This document shows positions 8,209-17,075 of a DNA stretch of 64,000 bases, piece after piece. The stretch spans positions 372,001 to 436,000 of the forward strand of contig CALOBC010000001.1 in assembly GCA_942491145.1 (NCBI GenBank). The letters run 5' to 3'. The notes under the pieces are model-generated. The model did not search any database. It saw only the letters and a list, made by a program, of their open reading frames with translations, and had not been told where the DNA came from. The stretch's first letter is position 1, and each line of letters begins with the position of its first letter. A program made the position numbers and the translations under genes. The DNA comes from CAXQUZ01 sp942491145 (lineage in GTDB: Bacteria > Myxococcota_A > UBA796 > UBA2385).

Positions 8209-9384
8209 ATGGCACTCGCACCGACCCGCCTCCGCCAACGCTGGCTGCACGCCCAGGGCCTGCTCGCCCCCGTCCCCAGCCCCCCCGCGGCCCTGTTGGC
8301 GCGGACTGGCTGGAGCCGCACGGTGGGGGGCGCCGACGGCTACCTGTCCATGCTCGCGCGCAGCCCCGGCCTCACCGTCGCGCAAGTCTCCGCGGCCATC
8401 GACAACGACGACATACAGGTCGTTCCCGCGGCACGGGGTTGCATCTATGTGGTACCGACCGCCCATGTGCCGCTCGCGCTCGACCTCGCCAAGCGCCTCA
8501 CCCTCCCCCGCACCGCCCGGGACATGAAGAAGCTGGGCGTGGCCCCCCAAGAGCTCGACCGAGTGGCCGAGGCGATTGTGGATGTGCTCAAAGACGGGCC
8601 GGCCACCACGCGCCAGGTCGGGTCGCGCTTGCCCGAGGGCCTCGCGCGGGACCTCGGTGCCCTGGGCCGAAAGACCGGCGTGACGTCGACACTCCCTCCC
8701 GCCCTGCGCCAGCTTGAGTTTCAGGGGCGCATCCGCCGGCGGTTGATCGACGCGCGACTGGATCACGAGCGCTACACGTGGACGCTTCACGCGACGCCCG
8801 CGCCACCCCCCAATGCCGATGTTGCCCTCGCACGGCTGTTCTTGCAGTGGTTCGGGCCGACGACCGCCGGGGCGATGGCGGCCTTCATGGGCCTGACCAA
8901 GACCGCGTGCCTCAAGGCGCTGCGGGCCACCGGGGCGCCTGAGCGGGACGACGAGGTGCTGGGTCGCCAGACCTTCGGCGAGCTTGACGCTTCCGACCTT
9001 GGCGAGATCAACCCCGTGATGTTGCCCGGCATGGACGGGCTGCTCACGTGGCACAGTCCAGCCCGCTTCGTCGCACCGGAGGACGAAGACCGCGAGATCT
9101 CCGTGTGGGGGCGCCAGAAGGTCAAGACTTGGGGCGGGGTCAAGCATGCGCTCACCCGCTCGGTGCTGATCGACGGAGTGGTCTCTGGAGAGTGGGAGTG
9201 GGATCCAGACACCGAAGACGTCATCGTCGGCGGCTACCACAACGCCCTGCCTGACGCGATTCACGAGAACGCTCAGGACTACGCACGCCTGCTCAGAGAG
9301 CTCGGCCACGGCCGCGCATTCCTGCTGGAGAAGGACGACCACCTGCGGACACGAGCCGCTCGGGTGCGGGCCCTGCGTCGGTAG
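8209..9384 (+). CDS. Winged-helix DNA-binding domain protein (HTH_42 / AlkZ-like family)
   Basis: 391 aa from the ATG at 8209, which has GGAG seven bases upstream; a GTG at 8182 is possible but lacks a ribosome binding site. The layout fits the HTH_42 superfamily that includes YcaQ/AlkZ DNA glycosylases: an N-terminal winged helix (about 25-85), a central region with RTARDMKKLGV and LRQLEFQGRIRRR, and a C-terminal domain beginning GPTTAGAMAAFMGL. The QxQ or QxD catalytic motif known for AlkZ was not found, so glycosylase activity is doubtful. It may be a DNA-binding member of unknown role. Confidence 0.65.
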   Translation: MALAPTRLRQRWLHAQGLLAPVPSPPAALLARTGWSRTVGGADGYLSMLARSPGLTVAQVSAAIDNDDIQVVPAARGCIYVVPTAHVPLALDLAKRLTLPRTARDMKKLGVAPQELDRVAEAIVDVLKDGPATTRQVGSRLPEGLARDLGALGRKTGVTSTLPPALRQLEFQGRIRRRLIDARLDHERYTWTLHATPAPPPNADVALARLFLQWFGPTTAGAMAAFMGLTKTACLKALRATGAPERDDEVLGRQTFGELDASDLGEINPVMLPGMDGLLTWHSPARFVAPEDEDREISVWGRQKVKTWGGVKHALTRSVLIDGVVSGEWEWDPDTEDVIVGGYHNALPDAIHENAQDYARLLRELGHGRAFLLEKDDHLRTRAARVRALRR

Positions 9385-9421
9385 CGCAGCACATCGCACG
9401 CCATGGGAGGGAACGTCCGGC

Positions 9422-9793
9422 TCAGGCGCCCGATGCGTCACCCTGCTGAAGCGCCCGCGCCAGCGCCTTTGGCCCAAGCAGACAGTAGCTCTCGCGCATC
9501 CACCCTTCCAATGTGGCCAGCGGGAACGGGTCTGCAGCAGCGAACCGCACGGTCACCCATCCCGTCTTGCCGACCCCAACCCGCGGGTCCGCCAGCGCTC
9601 GGGCGGCGTCCAGCGAGGGGCCGAGCTTGAGCATCACGCGAACCTCGTCACCCGCCGGCTCACCAACAAACAGGAAATTCTTCTTCCGCACCTTGAACGC
9701 CCGGTTGACACAGGAGGTGCCCTCGGACGTCTCGGGCAAGGCCAGCGCGCACGTCCGAAGACGGTCCGACACTGCGTGGGAAAAGGGGTCCAT
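9422..9793 (-). CDS. MmcQ/YjbR-like protein
   Basis: 123 aa from the ATG at 9793, preceded by GGAGG four bases upstream. The sequence follows the small YjbR/MmcQ fold: an N-terminal helix with ALALPETSEG, a strand with FKVRKKNFLFVG, a central LKLGPS, then GWVTVRFAA and a final helical part with WMRESYCLLGPKAL. These proteins have a double-wing DNA-binding-like (CyaY-like) fold, and many are of unknown function. The size is normal for the family. Convergent with the winged-helix gene. Confidence 0.75.
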   Translation of the reverse strand: MDPFSHAVSDRLRTCALALPETSEGTSCVNRAFKVRKKNFLFVGEPAGDEVRVMLKLGPSLDAARALADPRVGVGKTGWVTVRFAAADPFPLATLEGWMRESYCLLGPKALARALQQGDASGA

Positions 9794-9906
9794 GGGGCCT
9801 CCGGATGCGTGGGGGACTGCGCTTTGGCGGCTCGAAGGCCGGGGCAAACGACGGCGCATTGCCCCCTGGGCTACGGTATCGCGGCGCCACCAAAGGGAGT
9901 CGCACC

Positions 9907-11703
9907 GTGGGTGGAATCGCCGGCATCCTCCAATTCGACGGCCAGCAGCCGGACCTCAACCAGCTCCTTCAGCTCGCCCATGGTGTCGGCCACCGGGGTC
10001 CGGACGCCAAGGCCCGCTGGAGTGAAGGGCCCATCGGTCTCGCCCATCGTCGGCTCCAGACCACGTCCCGGACCCACCAACAGCCGCTGGTCGACGATGA
10101 CCTCGCGCTGGTCGTCGATGGACGGCTGTACGACGGGGGTGTGGAGGCGCTCGCACGGGCTTGGAAGGACGAGGGCTCCGCGTGCTTGCCCGGCCTCGAT
10201 GGACCGTTTGCGTTTGCGCTGTGGGACCGCCGGCGCAGTGTGCTCTGGCTGGCCCGGGATGCGATGGGCCGCCGGCCGCTGTTCTTCGCTCGTGGGGGCC
10301 CCAATGGCACGGCCTTCTCCAGTGAGATTCCGCCGCTGCTGGGGCTTCCCTGGGTGAGCCGGGAGCTGGCCCACGACCACCTCGCCGAGTACCTGAGCTT
10401 TCGGTACGTGCATGCCCCCAGGACCCTGCTGCGGGACATTCACAGCCTGCCGCCCGGCCACTTGCTGCGGGTCGACCGGGATGGCGCCCGAGCCGAGCGC
10501 TGGTACCGCCCCCGCACGGTGGCACCCGGCGCGGACCTGCCCGATCCCGGTGCCGCCGCCGAGGCCATCGACGCAGCCCTCGGCCGTGCGGTCGAGAAGC
10601 GGCTCCAGGGCGACACTCCGCCGGCGCTGCTGCTCTCCGGCGGCCTCGACAGCTCTGCGATTCTGCACCACGCCCGACGCCTCGGGGCGTCGCCACCCAC
10701 GTTCACCGTGTCGATGGCCGACGACCCGATGGACGAGTCGAGCATCGCCACCCGCGTGGCCAGCATGCTCGGCGCCGAGCACCACATCGTCCGCATCCGC
10801 AACGAGGACTTCGTCGCGTCCATCGCCACCGCCACCCGGCACATGGGCCAGCCCCTTCCCACCGCCGCGGGTGCCCTGCAGCACCTGCTCTTCAAGGAGA
10901 TCCTGCCGGTCTCGAAGGTCATTCTGTCCGGCGATGGGGGGGACGAGGTGCTGGCGGGCCGCAGCATGGATCGACTGGCGGCCCGGATGCGCCGCAGTGG
11001 GGTGCTCGGCGCGCTGCCAGGGCCGGCCCGTCTGGTGCTGCGCACAGGACTTCGCCGGGCCGGGATGCACGACCTCGGCGCGACGAAGGCCCACTTCGGT
11101 CGGGAGCGGCTGATCGGCGGCAGCCGGGTCTTCCACTCTGGTGAGCGGGTCGAGGTGCTCCGCGATCCCGGGCTGGTCCGTCCGGGCATCCGCCGGACCG
11201 TCCTGGATCCCCTCTACCAGGAGATTGTCGCAGACCCCATCAACGCCATTCTCTACGTCTGGCAGCGGGGGTGGTTGCCCGAAGACGGGCTCGCCCGCAA
11301 CGACCGCATGGCCAGCGCGCTGGGCATGGAAGTGCGGCTGCCGATGCTCGATGAGGGACTCCGGGCGGCGGCTTCGGCACTGCCCGGACTGGCCAAGGTG
11401 CGGGCCAAGGGGCTTGGCTTCGAGACCAAAGCCCCGCTGCGGGCCTCGCTGCGCAAGGTGCTGCCGGTCCAGCTGGTCGACCGCCCCAAGCGCTCCTTGC
11501 CCAACCCCCTCGACCGCTGGCTGCGCACCGCCGGCCGGGACTGGCTCAGCACCCGTCTGGAGGAGCTCATGGACGACCCTGACGGCATCTTCGTGCCCTC
11601 CGCCCTCGCCCGTCTCGAACAGGAGCATCGCCTCGGCCAGCGCAACCACGGGCTCAAGCTCTGGACCCTCGCGCTGTTCTGGGAGTGGAAGCGCCAGCTC
11701 TGA
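9907..11703 (+). CDS. Asparagine-synthetase-like protein lacking the glutaminase Cys
   Basis: 598 aa from the GTG at 9907, supported by AGGGAG eight bases upstream. It has the two-domain AsnB layout. An N-terminal Ntn/glutamine-amidotransferase-like domain (1-200) includes GHRGPDA, and an ATP-pyrophosphatase synthetase domain carries the PPi loop SGGLDSS (244-250), the SGDGGDEVLAG motif and RLPMLDE. Glutamine-dependent enzymes begin M-C-G-I; this one begins M-G-G-I, so the Cys nucleophile is replaced by Gly (GGT). The synthetase half looks intact. It may use free ammonia, or form an amide or lactam-type bond as beta-lactam synthetases, which also lack this Cys. Followed 156 bp later by a POT transporter. 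Confidence 0.85.
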   Translation: MGGIAGILQFDGQQPDLNQLLQLAHGVGHRGPDAKARWSEGPIGLAHRRLQTTSRTHQQPLVDDDLALVVDGRLYDGGVEALARAWKDEGSACLPGLDGPFAFALWDRRRSVLWLARDAMGRRPLFFARGGPNGTAFSSEIPPLLGLPWVSRELAHDHLAEYLSFRYVHAPRTLLRDIHSLPPGHLLRVDRDGARAERWYRPRTVAPGADLPDPGAAAEAIDAALGRAVEKRLQGDTPPALLLSGGLDSSAILHHARRLGASPPTFTVSMADDPMDESSIATRVASMLGAEHHIVRIRNEDFVASIATATRHMGQPLPTAAGALQHLLFKEILPVSKVILSGDGGDEVLAGRSMDRLAARMRRSGVLGALPGPARLVLRTGLRRAGMHDLGATKAHFGRERLIGGSRVFHSGERVEVLRDPGLVRPGIRRTVLDPLYQEIVADPINAILYVWQRGWLPEDGLARNDRMASALGMEVRLPMLDEGLRAAASALPGLAKVRAKGLGFETKAPLRASLRKVLPVQLVDRPKRSLPNPLDRWLRTAGRDWLSTRLEELMDDPDGIFVPSALARLEQEHRLGQRNHGLKLWTLALFWEWKRQL

Positions 11704-11859
11704 GTCGCCGGCCGCTCCCCTCCCCCATCCCCGATGCGTGCCTGAGCACCCGCAGGACCACCCTCGCCGGAGGCGATGGCCCGCTGAGCATCGGGCGCGA
11801 GTGGTAGGCTCCCGCGGTCCGGCCTGCGCTCACTGTGGGCCTTCTGCCGCGAGGATTCT

Positions 11860-13746
11860 GTGAGCTCCGCAGCCCCAGCCGAGGTCCGAAAAGAGGACCT
11901 CCCCCAGTATGCCGGTCATCCGACTGGCCTCTTCATGCTCTTCTTCGCCGAGATGTGGGAGCGCTTCTCGTACTACGGCATGCGCGCCCTGCTCGTGCTG
12001 TACATCATCAAGGGCTTCCTCAGCCGCAACGACGGCGATGCCTACGCCATCTACGGGGCCTACGCTGGCCTCGTCTATGCCACGCCCTTCATTGGCGGCA
12101 TGCTCGCCGACAAGGTGCTCGGGGCGCGCAGAGCGGTCATCCTCGGCGGCATGCTGATGGCGGCGGGCCACTTGCTCATGACGTGGGAGTCCGAGTGGCC
12201 CTTCTTCATGGCGTTGGCACTGCTGATCGTTGGAAACGGCTTCTTCAAGCCCAACATCAGCACCATCGTCGGCTCGCTGTACCCAGAAGACTCGCCGAAG
12301 CGGGACGGTGGCTTCACCATCTTCTACATCGGCATCAACCTGGGCGCGGCGATGGCCCCCCTCATCTGCGGCTATGTCGGGGAGAAGTGGGGTTGGCACT
12401 ACGGCTTCGGGCTGGCCACCATCGGCATGCTCGTGGGCCTGGCGGTCTTTGTGGCCCCCGCGCTGCTCACCCGTGCGCTGATCTTGGGCACGGCGTTCGC
12501 CAGCGGCAGCGCGATGATCTACCTGAACAAGGACGAGGTCATCTATGCCCTCGGGCCCAATGTTCTCGTGGCCCTGTTCCTGATGGGCGCGGGCGTCGTG
12601 GCCTTCCTCGCCATCGGCCGCGGCGGACTGCCTGCCTGGGCGGGCGCGCCCCCCTCCATGGACGCGCTCAAGAAGAAGGTGCTGGGGCCCATCACCGCCG
12701 AGTGGGCGGTGTATCTGGGCGCCTTCGCAACGGTGCCCTTGTTCGCCTTGCTCGTCCAGAAGAACGAGCTGGCCGGCGCCACCCTCACGGTGCTGGGCAT
12801 CGTGGCACTGGGCTTCTTGGTGGTCGAAGCAGCACGCAGCGAGAAGGTCGAGCGGGACCGGCTCATCGTCGTGATGGTGATGATGTTCTTCTCGATGCTG
12901 TTCTGGGCCTTCTTCGAGCAGGCCGGCAGCAGCATCAACCTGTTCACCGACCGCAACGTGGACCGGGTGTTCGAGACCGAGCAGATCGCGGAGGACCAGG
13001 TGGGCACGACGGTGAACGTCGATGTCACCCAGGCGCTCAACGGCCGCACGATGGGCGAAAAGACCATCACGATGAACGACATCGACACGTGGAAGGGCGA
13101 AGGCACCGAGACGGTCGCGTGGCCCGTGAGCGCCGACGACGTGGGCATGGGCACCTCGGGCTCCGAGGTGGCGACCAGCCAGTATCAGGCCGCGAACCCC
13201 GTGTTCATCATGATCTTCGGGTTGGTCTTCTCCAGCTTGTGGACCTTCCTCGGCAGCCGCAAGATGGAACCGAGCACCCCCGTGAAGTTCGGGCTGGGCA
13301 TCCTCCAGCTCGGTCTCGGCTTTGCGTCCCTGTGGTGGGCGGCCCAGACGGCGTCCGAATTCGGCATCGTCAGCATGTCTTGGGTACTGCTCGCGTACCT
13401 GTTGATGACCACGGGCGAGCTCTGCTTGAGCCCGGTCGGGTTGTCGATGGTGACCAAGCTGGCCCCCAAGCGCATCGTCAGCATGGCGATGGGGGCGTGG
13501 TTCTTGGCGACCGCCTTCTCGAACTACCTCTCAGCGCTCATCGCGACCTTGACGGGTGTGGGCCACGGTGAAGAGGGCGCCGGTGTGCTGCCGCCACCGA
13601 CCGAGACGATCGGCGTCTATGGCGAGGTGTTCGGCATCATCGCCATCACCGCGTCGGTGAGTGCGCTGGTGGTCTTTGCGCTCAGCCCGCTGCTGTCGAA
13701 GATGATGCACATGGACGAAGAGGAGCTGGCGGGCGGCGGTCACTGA
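11860..13746 (+). CDS. Proton-dependent oligopeptide transporter (POT/PTR2 family)
   Basis: 628 aa from the GTG at 11860, with GAGG just upstream. The ExxERxxYYG motif (EMWERFSYYGM, about 31-41) binds protons and substrate in this family, and the PTR2 signature GFFKPNISTIVGSLY lies near residue 127. About 12-14 hydrophobic segments are visible. A large polar insertion at about 365-445 (Thr/Val/Asp-rich) interrupts the membrane helices, probably as an extracytoplasmic loop. Imports di- and tripeptides with protons. A strong hairpin follows the stop. Confidence 0.92.
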   Translation: MSSAAPAEVRKEDLPQYAGHPTGLFMLFFAEMWERFSYYGMRALLVLYIIKGFLSRNDGDAYAIYGAYAGLVYATPFIGGMLADKVLGARRAVILGGMLMAAGHLLMTWESEWPFFMALALLIVGNGFFKPNISTIVGSLYPEDSPKRDGGFTIFYIGINLGAAMAPLICGYVGEKWGWHYGFGLATIGMLVGLAVFVAPALLTRALILGTAFASGSAMIYLNKDEVIYALGPNVLVALFLMGAGVVAFLAIGRGGLPAWAGAPPSMDALKKKVLGPITAEWAVYLGAFATVPLFALLVQKNELAGATLTVLGIVALGFLVVEAARSEKVERDRLIVVMVMMFFSMLFWAFFEQAGSSINLFTDRNVDRVFETEQIAEDQVGTTVNVDVTQALNGRTMGEKTITMNDIDTWKGEGTETVAWPVSADDVGMGTSGSEVATSQYQAANPVFIMIFGLVFSSLWTFLGSRKMEPSTPVKFGLGILQLGLGFASLWWAAQTASEFGIVSMSWVLLAYLLMTTGELCLSPVGLSMVTKLAPKRIVSMAMGAWFLATAFSNYLSALIATLTGVGHGEEGAGVLPPPTETIGVYGEVFGIIAITASVSALVVFALSPLLSKMMHMDEEELAGGGH

Positions 13747-13767
13747 TCCCACTCGCCGGATGCCAGC

Positions 13768-13799
13768 GTGGGGCGGGGGATCACATCCGCCCCGCCCAC
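13768..13799 (+). terminator. Strong GC hairpin after the POT transporter gene
   Basis: GTGGGGCGG pairs with CCGCCCCGCCCAC across a short loop centred on ATCACAT. There is no clear U tract, as usual for high-GC genomes. It lies 22 bp after the transporter stop. Confidence 0.5.
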
Positions 13800-13987
13800 A
13801 ATGGCCCACCTCACGCCATTTTCGCCCGCTCGGCTTCATCGCCAGAGCGGGCGCTGCCTTGTCTGCTCCCTGCGCTCTTGCAGCACTCTGCACAGCCGTC
13901 CGGCGGCGAGACACCCTGAGCGCACCAGGACCGCGGCGTTAGTGAGCCGCTCGCCCCACGCCCGCCTGCTGCGGTCAGGACCAGCCC

Positions 13988-15328
13988 ATGTCCGAAGTCC
14001 CCGCCCGCTCCCTCACAGCCGACCGCGCCCGTGTGCTCTGGCTGGTGGTCGTGGCTGTGGCGACGTTCATGGGACCGTGGCCCGTCGCCGTGAGCATGCT
14101 GGTGGTGCACGTTCTGTGGTGTTGGCGCGCCGGTGCCAAGCCCGCCGAGATCTGGCGCATCTCCCGCCGGCTCAGCACCTTCATGCTGTTCCTGCTGCTG
14201 AGCATGAGCTTCATGCCCGGCGACAATGACCTGGGTGAGGGCATCTCCCTTGGTCCCTTGACCATCTACACGTCTGGACTGCTCGCAGCCCTCGTGATGT
14301 CCGCCCGCCTGTGCGCGGTGGTCTTCGCCTCGCTGGCGGTGCGCGCGGGAGCCGGAGCCGACGCCTTTGCCCGCGGACTGCGCAGCCTCGGCATGCCCCC
14401 GCTGCTCGCGTTGTCGATCGACGCCGCCTTTGGGCTGCTCTCCGACAGCGGCGGGCGGCGACGGGGTGGTGGAGGCGGAGGCGGTGGTGGAGGCGGAGGC
14501 GGTGGTGGTGGTGGACGGGGTCGAGGGCGAAACCGACAGGCCTCCGACGAGACCCGCACCGAGCAGTTCCGGCGCTACTTCAAGGCTGTGAAGGGCCAGG
14601 ACCCGGACACCTTCGCCCGTCCCCTCGCCCAGTCGATGGAGCGGGCCACCGAGCGGCTGAAGGCCGACCACCCCGACATGGCCCCCGAGCTCATCCACGA
14701 CGCGGCGGTGATCTCTGGCGTCGCCGCGGTGATGGTCAGCCTGCGCTGGTTCAAGACCTTGCCCGGTCTTCCCTTCGCGCCCGGCCACAAGAACGCCGTG
14801 CTGCTGCCGCTCTACATCATCGCCAGCGAGATGACCCACAGCCGCTTCGGGGCCACCGTCGCAGGCCTGACCATGGGCATCATCGGATTTCTCTCTGGTG
14901 ACGGTCGCTACGGCATCTTCGAGGTCTTCAAGCACGCCGCCCCCGGCTTGCTCGCGGACCTCCTGCACCCCATCTTTCGCCGCATTCCCGCGCCCCGAAT
15001 CCCCCTGTACTCCGTGCTCGGCGTGATTCTCGCAGTCGGGCGCCTGGGGGCCGAGCTGTCGGTCGCCTTCTTGTTGGGTGCCCCCAAGTCCTTCTATGCG
15101 CTCATCGGCGGCGTCAGCATCACCCATGTTATCGCCGGCGCGCTCTCGGGCTTCGTCAGCGCGGCCCTCCTCGGGGCCATCGAGCGGGTCAACAGCTTGC
15201 GTGCCGAGCTGCGGGATCTCAGTGACGGCCCCGCCGATGCCCGCTATGAACGTCCTCCTTCGCCGCGGCCCCAGTCGCCGGCGACCGGCGAGCCCTCCTC
15301 GCCATCCGCATCCACATCGGAGTCTTGA
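13988..15328 (+). CDS. Fused EcfT/CbiQ-like and S-component-like membrane protein, coupled to mosAB
   Basis: 446 aa. Residues 1-155 look like the EcfT/CbiQ transmembrane subunit of energy-coupling-factor transporters: several helices, ISLGPLTIYTSGLLAALVMS and an FARGLRSLGMPPLLAL segment. A run of about 20 Gly flanked by Arg (about 158-185) links this to a charged segment and a second membrane domain (230-425, with LYIIASEMTHSRFG and GRYGIFEVFKHAAPGLLADLL) that resembles an ECF substrate-binding S component. The stop TGA overlaps the ATG of mosA by one base, so function with the molybdenum storage protein is likely. No EcfA ATPase is nearby; ModC is the only ABC ATPase of this island. Domain assignments are by pattern and unproven. 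Confidence 0.65.
   Translation: MSEVPARSLTADRARVLWLVVVAVATFMGPWPVAVSMLVVHVLWCWRAGAKPAEIWRISRRLSTFMLFLLLSMSFMPGDNDLGEGISLGPLTIYTSGLLAALVMSARLCAVVFASLAVRAGAGADAFARGLRSLGMPPLLALSIDAAFGLLSDSGGRRRGGGGGGGGGGGGGGGGGRGRGRNRQASDETRTEQFRRYFKAVKGQDPDTFARPLAQSMERATERLKADHPDMAPELIHDAAVISGVAAVMVSLRWFKTLPGLPFAPGHKNAVLLPLYIIASEMTHSRFGATVAGLTMGIIGFLSGDGRYGIFEVFKHAAPGLLADLLHPIFRRIPAPRIPLYSVLGVILAVGRLGAELSVAFLLGAPKSFYALIGGVSITHVIAGALSGFVSAALLGAIERVNSLRAELRDLSDGPADARYERPPSPRPQSPATGEPSSPSASTSES
14465..14520 (+). repeat. GGN repeat encoding a poly-glycine linker
   Basis: About 55 bp of GGT/GGA/GGC codons encode a near-continuous Gly tract inside the ECF-like fusion gene. Codons are mixed and the reading frame is kept, so it is not a pure homopolymer artefact. 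Confidence 0.85.
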
Positions 15329-16200
15329 TGACCAGCAAGTCTTGGGCCGGCAGGCAAGGTGAGTCCGGCGGCGCCGAATTCGCCGTCGGCGATGGCCGAA
15401 CCCACCTCAACACCAACCTGATGGGCGCCTCGCTCGTTCGCACCGATCTGGCCGACCAGACCGACGTGGCGGTCGAAGTGGCGATGCTGCCGAACTGTGC
15501 TGTGGTCGCCGTCGGTGGCCGCAGCATCATGGACCGCGGCGCCAAAGCTGTGCTGCCCCTGGTGGACGCCATTGTCGCCGCACGAGCAGACAATGACTTC
15601 GTCGTCGGGGTCTCCGGTGGCGCTCGCTTGCGCCACGTCTTCCACATCGGCATCGATCTGGGCATCCCGACCGGCGGGCTGGCCCAAGCGGCGGGCGCGT
15701 CCGAAGAACAGAACGTCGCCATGCTGCAGCATCTCATGGCTCGCCATGGTGCGGTCATGCTCAAGCGCGACCACTTCGACGACGCCGCGATGTACCTGAA
15801 GAACGGCCTGATTCCCCTGGTCATCAGCGTTCCTCCGTACCACTACTGGGAGCCGCCTCCCCGCGCTGGCCGCATCCCCGAGAATGGCTCCGATCTCGGC
15901 ATGTTCATGACGGCCGAGGCGCTCGGCGCCCGCTGCTGCATCTTCGTGAAGGACCAAGACGGCCTCTACACCGACGATCCGGTCACCAACCCCGATGCGG
16001 AATTCATCCCCCGCATCGGTGCCCAAGAGCTCATCGACCGCGCGCTGCCCAGCATCATCGTCGACCGCATGCTGATCGAGACGCTGCGCAACGCTCGCTT
16101 TGTGCGCCAGATCCAGATCATCAACGGCCTGAAGCCAGACCTGCTCGCACGCGCCCTGAGTGGCGAGCCCGTCGGCACCATCATCTACCGGGAGGACTGA
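15328..16200 (+). CDS. mosA: Molybdenum storage protein, alpha-type subunit (amino acid kinase fold)
   Basis: 290 aa from the ATG at 15328, which overlaps the previous stop (TGATG). It has the amino-acid-kinase fold of MoSto subunits: VVAVGGRSIMDRG near 67-79, the glycine loop GVSGGARLRHVF, PPYHYWEPP, the FVKDQDGLYTDDP nucleotide-region motif, and a C-terminal VRQIQIINGLKPDLL with GEPVGTIIY. These match the known Azotobacter MoSto layout. MoSto is a heterohexamer that packs polyoxomolybdate clusters using ATP in the cytoplasm. It pairs with the next gene, 3 bp downstream. Confidence 0.85.
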   Translation: MTSKSWAGRQGESGGAEFAVGDGRTHLNTNLMGASLVRTDLADQTDVAVEVAMLPNCAVVAVGGRSIMDRGAKAVLPLVDAIVAARADNDFVVGVSGGARLRHVFHIGIDLGIPTGGLAQAAGASEEQNVAMLQHLMARHGAVMLKRDHFDDAAMYLKNGLIPLVISVPPYHYWEPPPRAGRIPENGSDLGMFMTAEALGARCCIFVKDQDGLYTDDPVTNPDAEFIPRIGAQELIDRALPSIIVDRMLIETLRNARFVRQIQIINGLKPDLLARALSGEPVGTIIYRED

Positions 16201-16203
16201 ATC

Positions 16204-17028
16204 ATGTCTCTCATTCGCGGCAAAGACCGCACAGACATCGACACGCCCTTCCGCGAGATCAGCTTCACCCATGCCAACGCCGCCAAGCTCGGCGACGGCC
16301 AAGAAGTCATCCGCATCCTCCCCGATGTGCATGTCATCAAGATCGGTGGCCAGTCCTTCATGGACCGCGGCCGGTCGGCGGTGCTGCCCCTCGTCGATGA
16401 GATTGCGGCCCTGAAGGGCTCCCACAAGCTGCTCATCGGGGTTGGCGGCGGCACCCGTGCTCGCCACGCGTACGCCATTGCCCTCGACCTGGGCATGCCC
16501 ACGACGGTGCTCGCGAAGATCGGCCAGAACGTGCCGGTCCAGAACGCCCGCATGCTCCAGCTTCTGCTGGCCAAGCACGGCGGCATCCTCATCGACCACG
16601 ACCAGTTCGGCCAGCTGCCTCTGCACTACGCGGTGGGCTGCTTGCCGATCTTGCCGGGCATGCCGCCGTTCTCGTTCTGGGAGAAGCCCAGCCGCACCGG
16701 CCGCATTCCCACCCACCGCACCGACGTGGGTGTCTACCTGACGGCCGAAGTGCTGGGCGCGGCCTCGTGCATCTTCGTGAAGGACGAAAAGGGTCTCTAC
16801 ACGGCCAATCCCAAGGACGACAAGTCCGCGACCTTCATCCCGAAGATCACCGTCGCCGAGATGAAGGCCCTCAACTTGGCCGACTCGGTGATTGAGCCGG
16901 TGGTGCTGGACTACATGGAGCGGGCCCGGGCCGTGCGCCAGATCCAGATCATCGACGGACGGGTGCCCGGCAACCTCACGCGTGCGCTCAACGGCGAGCA
17001 CGTGGGCACGCTGATCACCGCCGAGTAG
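16204..17028 (+). CDS. mosB: Molybdenum storage protein, beta-type subunit
   Basis: 274 aa, with GGGAGGA before the ATG. It is close to MosB in its motifs: VIKIGGQSFMDRGR (about 48-61), HKLLIGVGGGTRARH, the MPPFSFW loop, FVKDEKGLYTANPK and a C-terminal VPGNLTRALNGEHVGTLI. It should form the alpha3beta3 cage with MosA. MosA and MosB here are clear paralogues. The gene ends 34 bp before the convergent modC gene, and a perfect 12-bp hairpin separates them. No nitrogenase gene is visible, so the stored metal may feed molybdopterin enzymes. Confidence 0.88.
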   Translation: MSLIRGKDRTDIDTPFREISFTHANAAKLGDGQEVIRILPDVHVIKIGGQSFMDRGRSAVLPLVDEIAALKGSHKLLIGVGGGTRARHAYAIALDLGMPTTVLAKIGQNVPVQNARMLQLLLAKHGGILIDHDQFGQLPLHYAVGCLPILPGMPPFSFWEKPSRTGRIPTHRTDVGVYLTAEVLGAASCIFVKDEKGLYTANPKDDKSATFIPKITVAEMKALNLADSVIEPVVLDYMERARAVRQIQIIDGRVPGNLTRALNGEHVGTLITAE

Positions 17029-17043
17029 AGCCGTCTGCATGTG

Positions 17044-17075
17044 GGTCCGCCGCTGGACACACTCAGCGGCGGACC
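17044..17075. terminator. Perfect 12-bp inverted repeat between mosB and modC
   Basis: GGTCCGCCGCTG, an 8-base loop GACACACT, then CAGCGGCGGACC. The right arm covers the modC stop codon. A long perfect stem between converging genes suggests a bidirectional terminator. Confidence 0.65.

Noticed and set aside
14465..14520. Poly-Gly tract as a sequencing or frameshift artefact
   Set aside because: The frame stays open on both sides and both flanking domains read in the same frame.
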